Part shown: piece by piece, positions 5,324 through 6,746 of the stretch
How positions within the stretch are numbered: position 1 is the first letter of the stretch
Layout of the letters: every line of letters starts with the position of its first letter
NCBI GenBank assembly: GCA_024643585.1
Contig: JAHEMP010000130.1
Coordinates: 1-6,746 of the forward strand
Length of the DNA: 6,746 bases
Source of the DNA: Crocinitomicaceae bacterium
GTDB taxonomy: Bacteria > Bacteroidota > Bacteroidia > Flavobacteriales_D > Crocinitomicaceae
Direction: 5' to 3'
Notes under the pieces: generated by a model
Seen by the model: the letters and a program-made list of their open reading frames with translations, nothing else
The model's database searches: none
What the model was told of the DNA's origin: nothing
Program-made: the position numbers and the translations under genes

Positions 5324-6746
5324 TTACAAGAAGAAAGGTGGTTTTTGGAAACGAATTTTCGCATCTTGGAACATCGATGCTTTCGCGTTCATTTGGAAAG
5401 AGAAAAATTTCACTTGCGCTACGGGAGTCCAATTGAAGCTTAGTTGCCAACAATGCATATCTCGGACCAATGCAAGTTGCGTATAGGTTATCTTTGCAGT
5501 TTCAATATCAAAAGAAGCGTTTCCAGATAATTTCCATCGTTTGGTGAAACTCACGTCTCCATCCAATCGAATAGTTTGGATAGTAGAAGATTTGACTTGA
5601 TTTTCTGGTGTTATGTTTTGATTTAAATTCCATGTCAAATTGTGAGATAATGTTGCTTTCCAAGGAATCTCAAATGTTACCATTTGTTCTGGATGCAACA
5701 TGAAGTATTGGTGGTCTGAATCCCAATTTTCTTCCATTTTATCTTTTACTTGCTGTAATTTGTTCAAACTTTCTTTAGGAGCTAATGTAAAGGTTGTAGA
5801 AAAGGTAGCATTTAAAAAACGACCTAATTTATTTCTTTCTGCAAGTGCGAAATCTTTGACCTTTGCTCCAGTTGAATCGTTCCAATTGTATGGACTAAAA
5901 ACACCACTTGCTTGAAAATTAAGTGGTTTAATTGGACTAATTCGAATATTCCAATTAAAATCGGATAACTGCATGGAGTCCTTCAACATATCGTAGTTCC
6001 CCGATATTGAAAAGTTATCTATGAGCTTAATTTTTCTAAAGCCGGTTACCGTGTCTTTGCTTGATATTTGTTTTAGTTCAAATGTATTGTTCATGGAAAA
6101 AGTAATCAACCCTTGATCATTGGTCGCACCGCTAGAGTACACACTTTGTTCAAACCTTGAATAGTATAAAGGGGTGGAGCTATTAACAACGTTAAGAACT
6201 GCATTGGGATTTAGATTGGGTATATAGCTATACCCTATAGTTGGAGTAAAGACATGTCTCAACAATGATTTTCTTTTGCCAATAAATTTGTAGTAAGAAT
6301 ACAATACGGTTGTGGCGTTAAGTTTGAAATCCATAAATTGAGCTATCCCAGTTTGATTCAAAAGGTCAGTTCGTACTGAATATTGAACGATACCACTGGT
6401 GTCAATAGAATCATTGAATTTTTCTATTGTTTGAAAGTTAATTTCATTGCGATACGAAAATGATGGATTAATTTTTAATGTATTCTTAAAGAAACCAGCG
6501 GTCGTCTTTGCAGTTGCCCTCTGGGATAAGCCATTTTTAAATTCTTGGCCTATTCGAGTCAAATCAAATTGTTGTAAAAGAGAATCGGCAAATTTGGATT
6601 GATTTTTTCCTTCGAAATCATAGGTAACTCCTAGTCTTGCAACAACTTGACGCCAACCTTGGGTGTTTTTTACCAATTTTTTCAATGGAAAAATCTGGGT
6701 CATATTCAAATTAACCGTTGGACTATTTAATTCTATTGTCTTATTG
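5324..6746 (-). CDS. lptD: LptD-type LPS assembly outer-membrane protein, C-terminal part
   Basis: The frame is open from the right edge to the TAA at 5326-5324, giving 473 residues of the C-terminal half; the true start lies outside the window. The fragment resembles the C-terminal beta-barrel of Bacteroidota proteins named 'putative LPS assembly protein LptD', which insert lipopolysaccharide into the outer leaflet of the outer membrane. Supporting pieces are NLNMTQIFPLKK near the window edge, LRHVFTPTIGYSYIPN (6262-6215), and the near-terminal RDMHCWQLSFNWTP (5464-5423) followed by NAKASMFQDAKI. Strands rich in alternating polar and aromatic residues fill the rest, as expected for a barrel. 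A TTG at 6709 is not a start, because the family resemblance continues upstream of it. It is separated from zwf by 136 bases, has no functional link to it, and is probably a separate transcription unit. Only the C-terminal part can be judged. Confidence 0.85.
   Translation of the reverse strand, partial: NKTIELNSPTVNLNMTQIFPLKKLVKNTQGWRQVVARLGVTYDFEGKNQSKFADSLLQQFDLTRIGQEFKNGLSQRATAKTTAGFFKNTLKINPSFSYRNEINFQTIEKFNDSIDTSGIVQYSVRTDLLNQTGIAQFMDFKLNATTVLYSYYKFIGKRKSLLRHVFTPTIGYSYIPNLNPNAVLNVVNSSTPLYYSRFEQSVYSSGATNDQGLITFSMNNTFELKQISSKDTVTGFRKIKLIDNFSISGNYDMLKDSMQLSDFNWNIRISPIKPLNFQASGVFSPYNWNDSTGAKVKDFALAERNKLGRFLNATFSTTFTLAPKESLNKLQQVKDKMEENWDSDHQYFMLHPEQMVTFEIPWKATLSHNLTWNLNQNITPENQVKSSTIQTIRLDGDVSFTKRWKLSGNASFDIETAKITYTQLALVRDMHCWQLSFNWTPVAQVKFFSFQMNAKASMFQDAKIRFQKPPFFL

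Overview
The window looks like a chromosomal segment of an AT-rich member of the Bacteroidota, probably the Flavobacteriales or a close relative. The reasons are a Bacteroidota-type LptD outer-membrane protein, genes without clear Shine-Dalgarno sequences, and promoter-like elements of the TTG / TAnnTTTG kind. Genus and species cannot be given. Every supported gene is on the minus strand, so the region reads from high to low coordinates. No gene-free gap exceeds 136 bases, and I saw no RNA gene, mobile element or CRISPR array.

Layout in reading direction: (1) 6746-5324, the C-terminal half of an LptD-type LPS transport protein, cut by the right edge. (2) 5323-5188, a 136-base gap with the putative promoter and operator of the next operon. 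(3) 5187-680, a tight four-gene operon zwf-pgl-edd-eda. It encodes the complete Entner-Doudoroff route from glucose 6-phosphate to pyruvate and glyceraldehyde 3-phosphate. (4) 679-577, a 103-base gap with a second putative promoter and operator. (5) 576-1, the N-terminal part of an exported glycoside hydrolase of clan GH-A, cut by the left edge.

The main observation is that gaps (2) and (4) share one promoter/operator layout. Each holds the inverted repeat TTGTAC-N3-RTACAA, read in gene direction, within the longer shared word TTATTGTAC. The first half-site overlaps a -33-like TTG, a -7-like element follows 19-20 bases later, and the word starts 61 or 62 bases before the start codon. This suggests that one regulator, not encoded here, controls both the Entner-Doudoroff operon and the adjacent secreted glycosidase, linking glycan breakdown to the route that consumes the released sugar. 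It also fixes the zwf start at 5187, not the longer reading from a TTG at 5238 inside the operator. A second oddity is that the KDPG aldolase ends right after its conserved GGSW motif, about 24 residues short of the E. coli enzyme.
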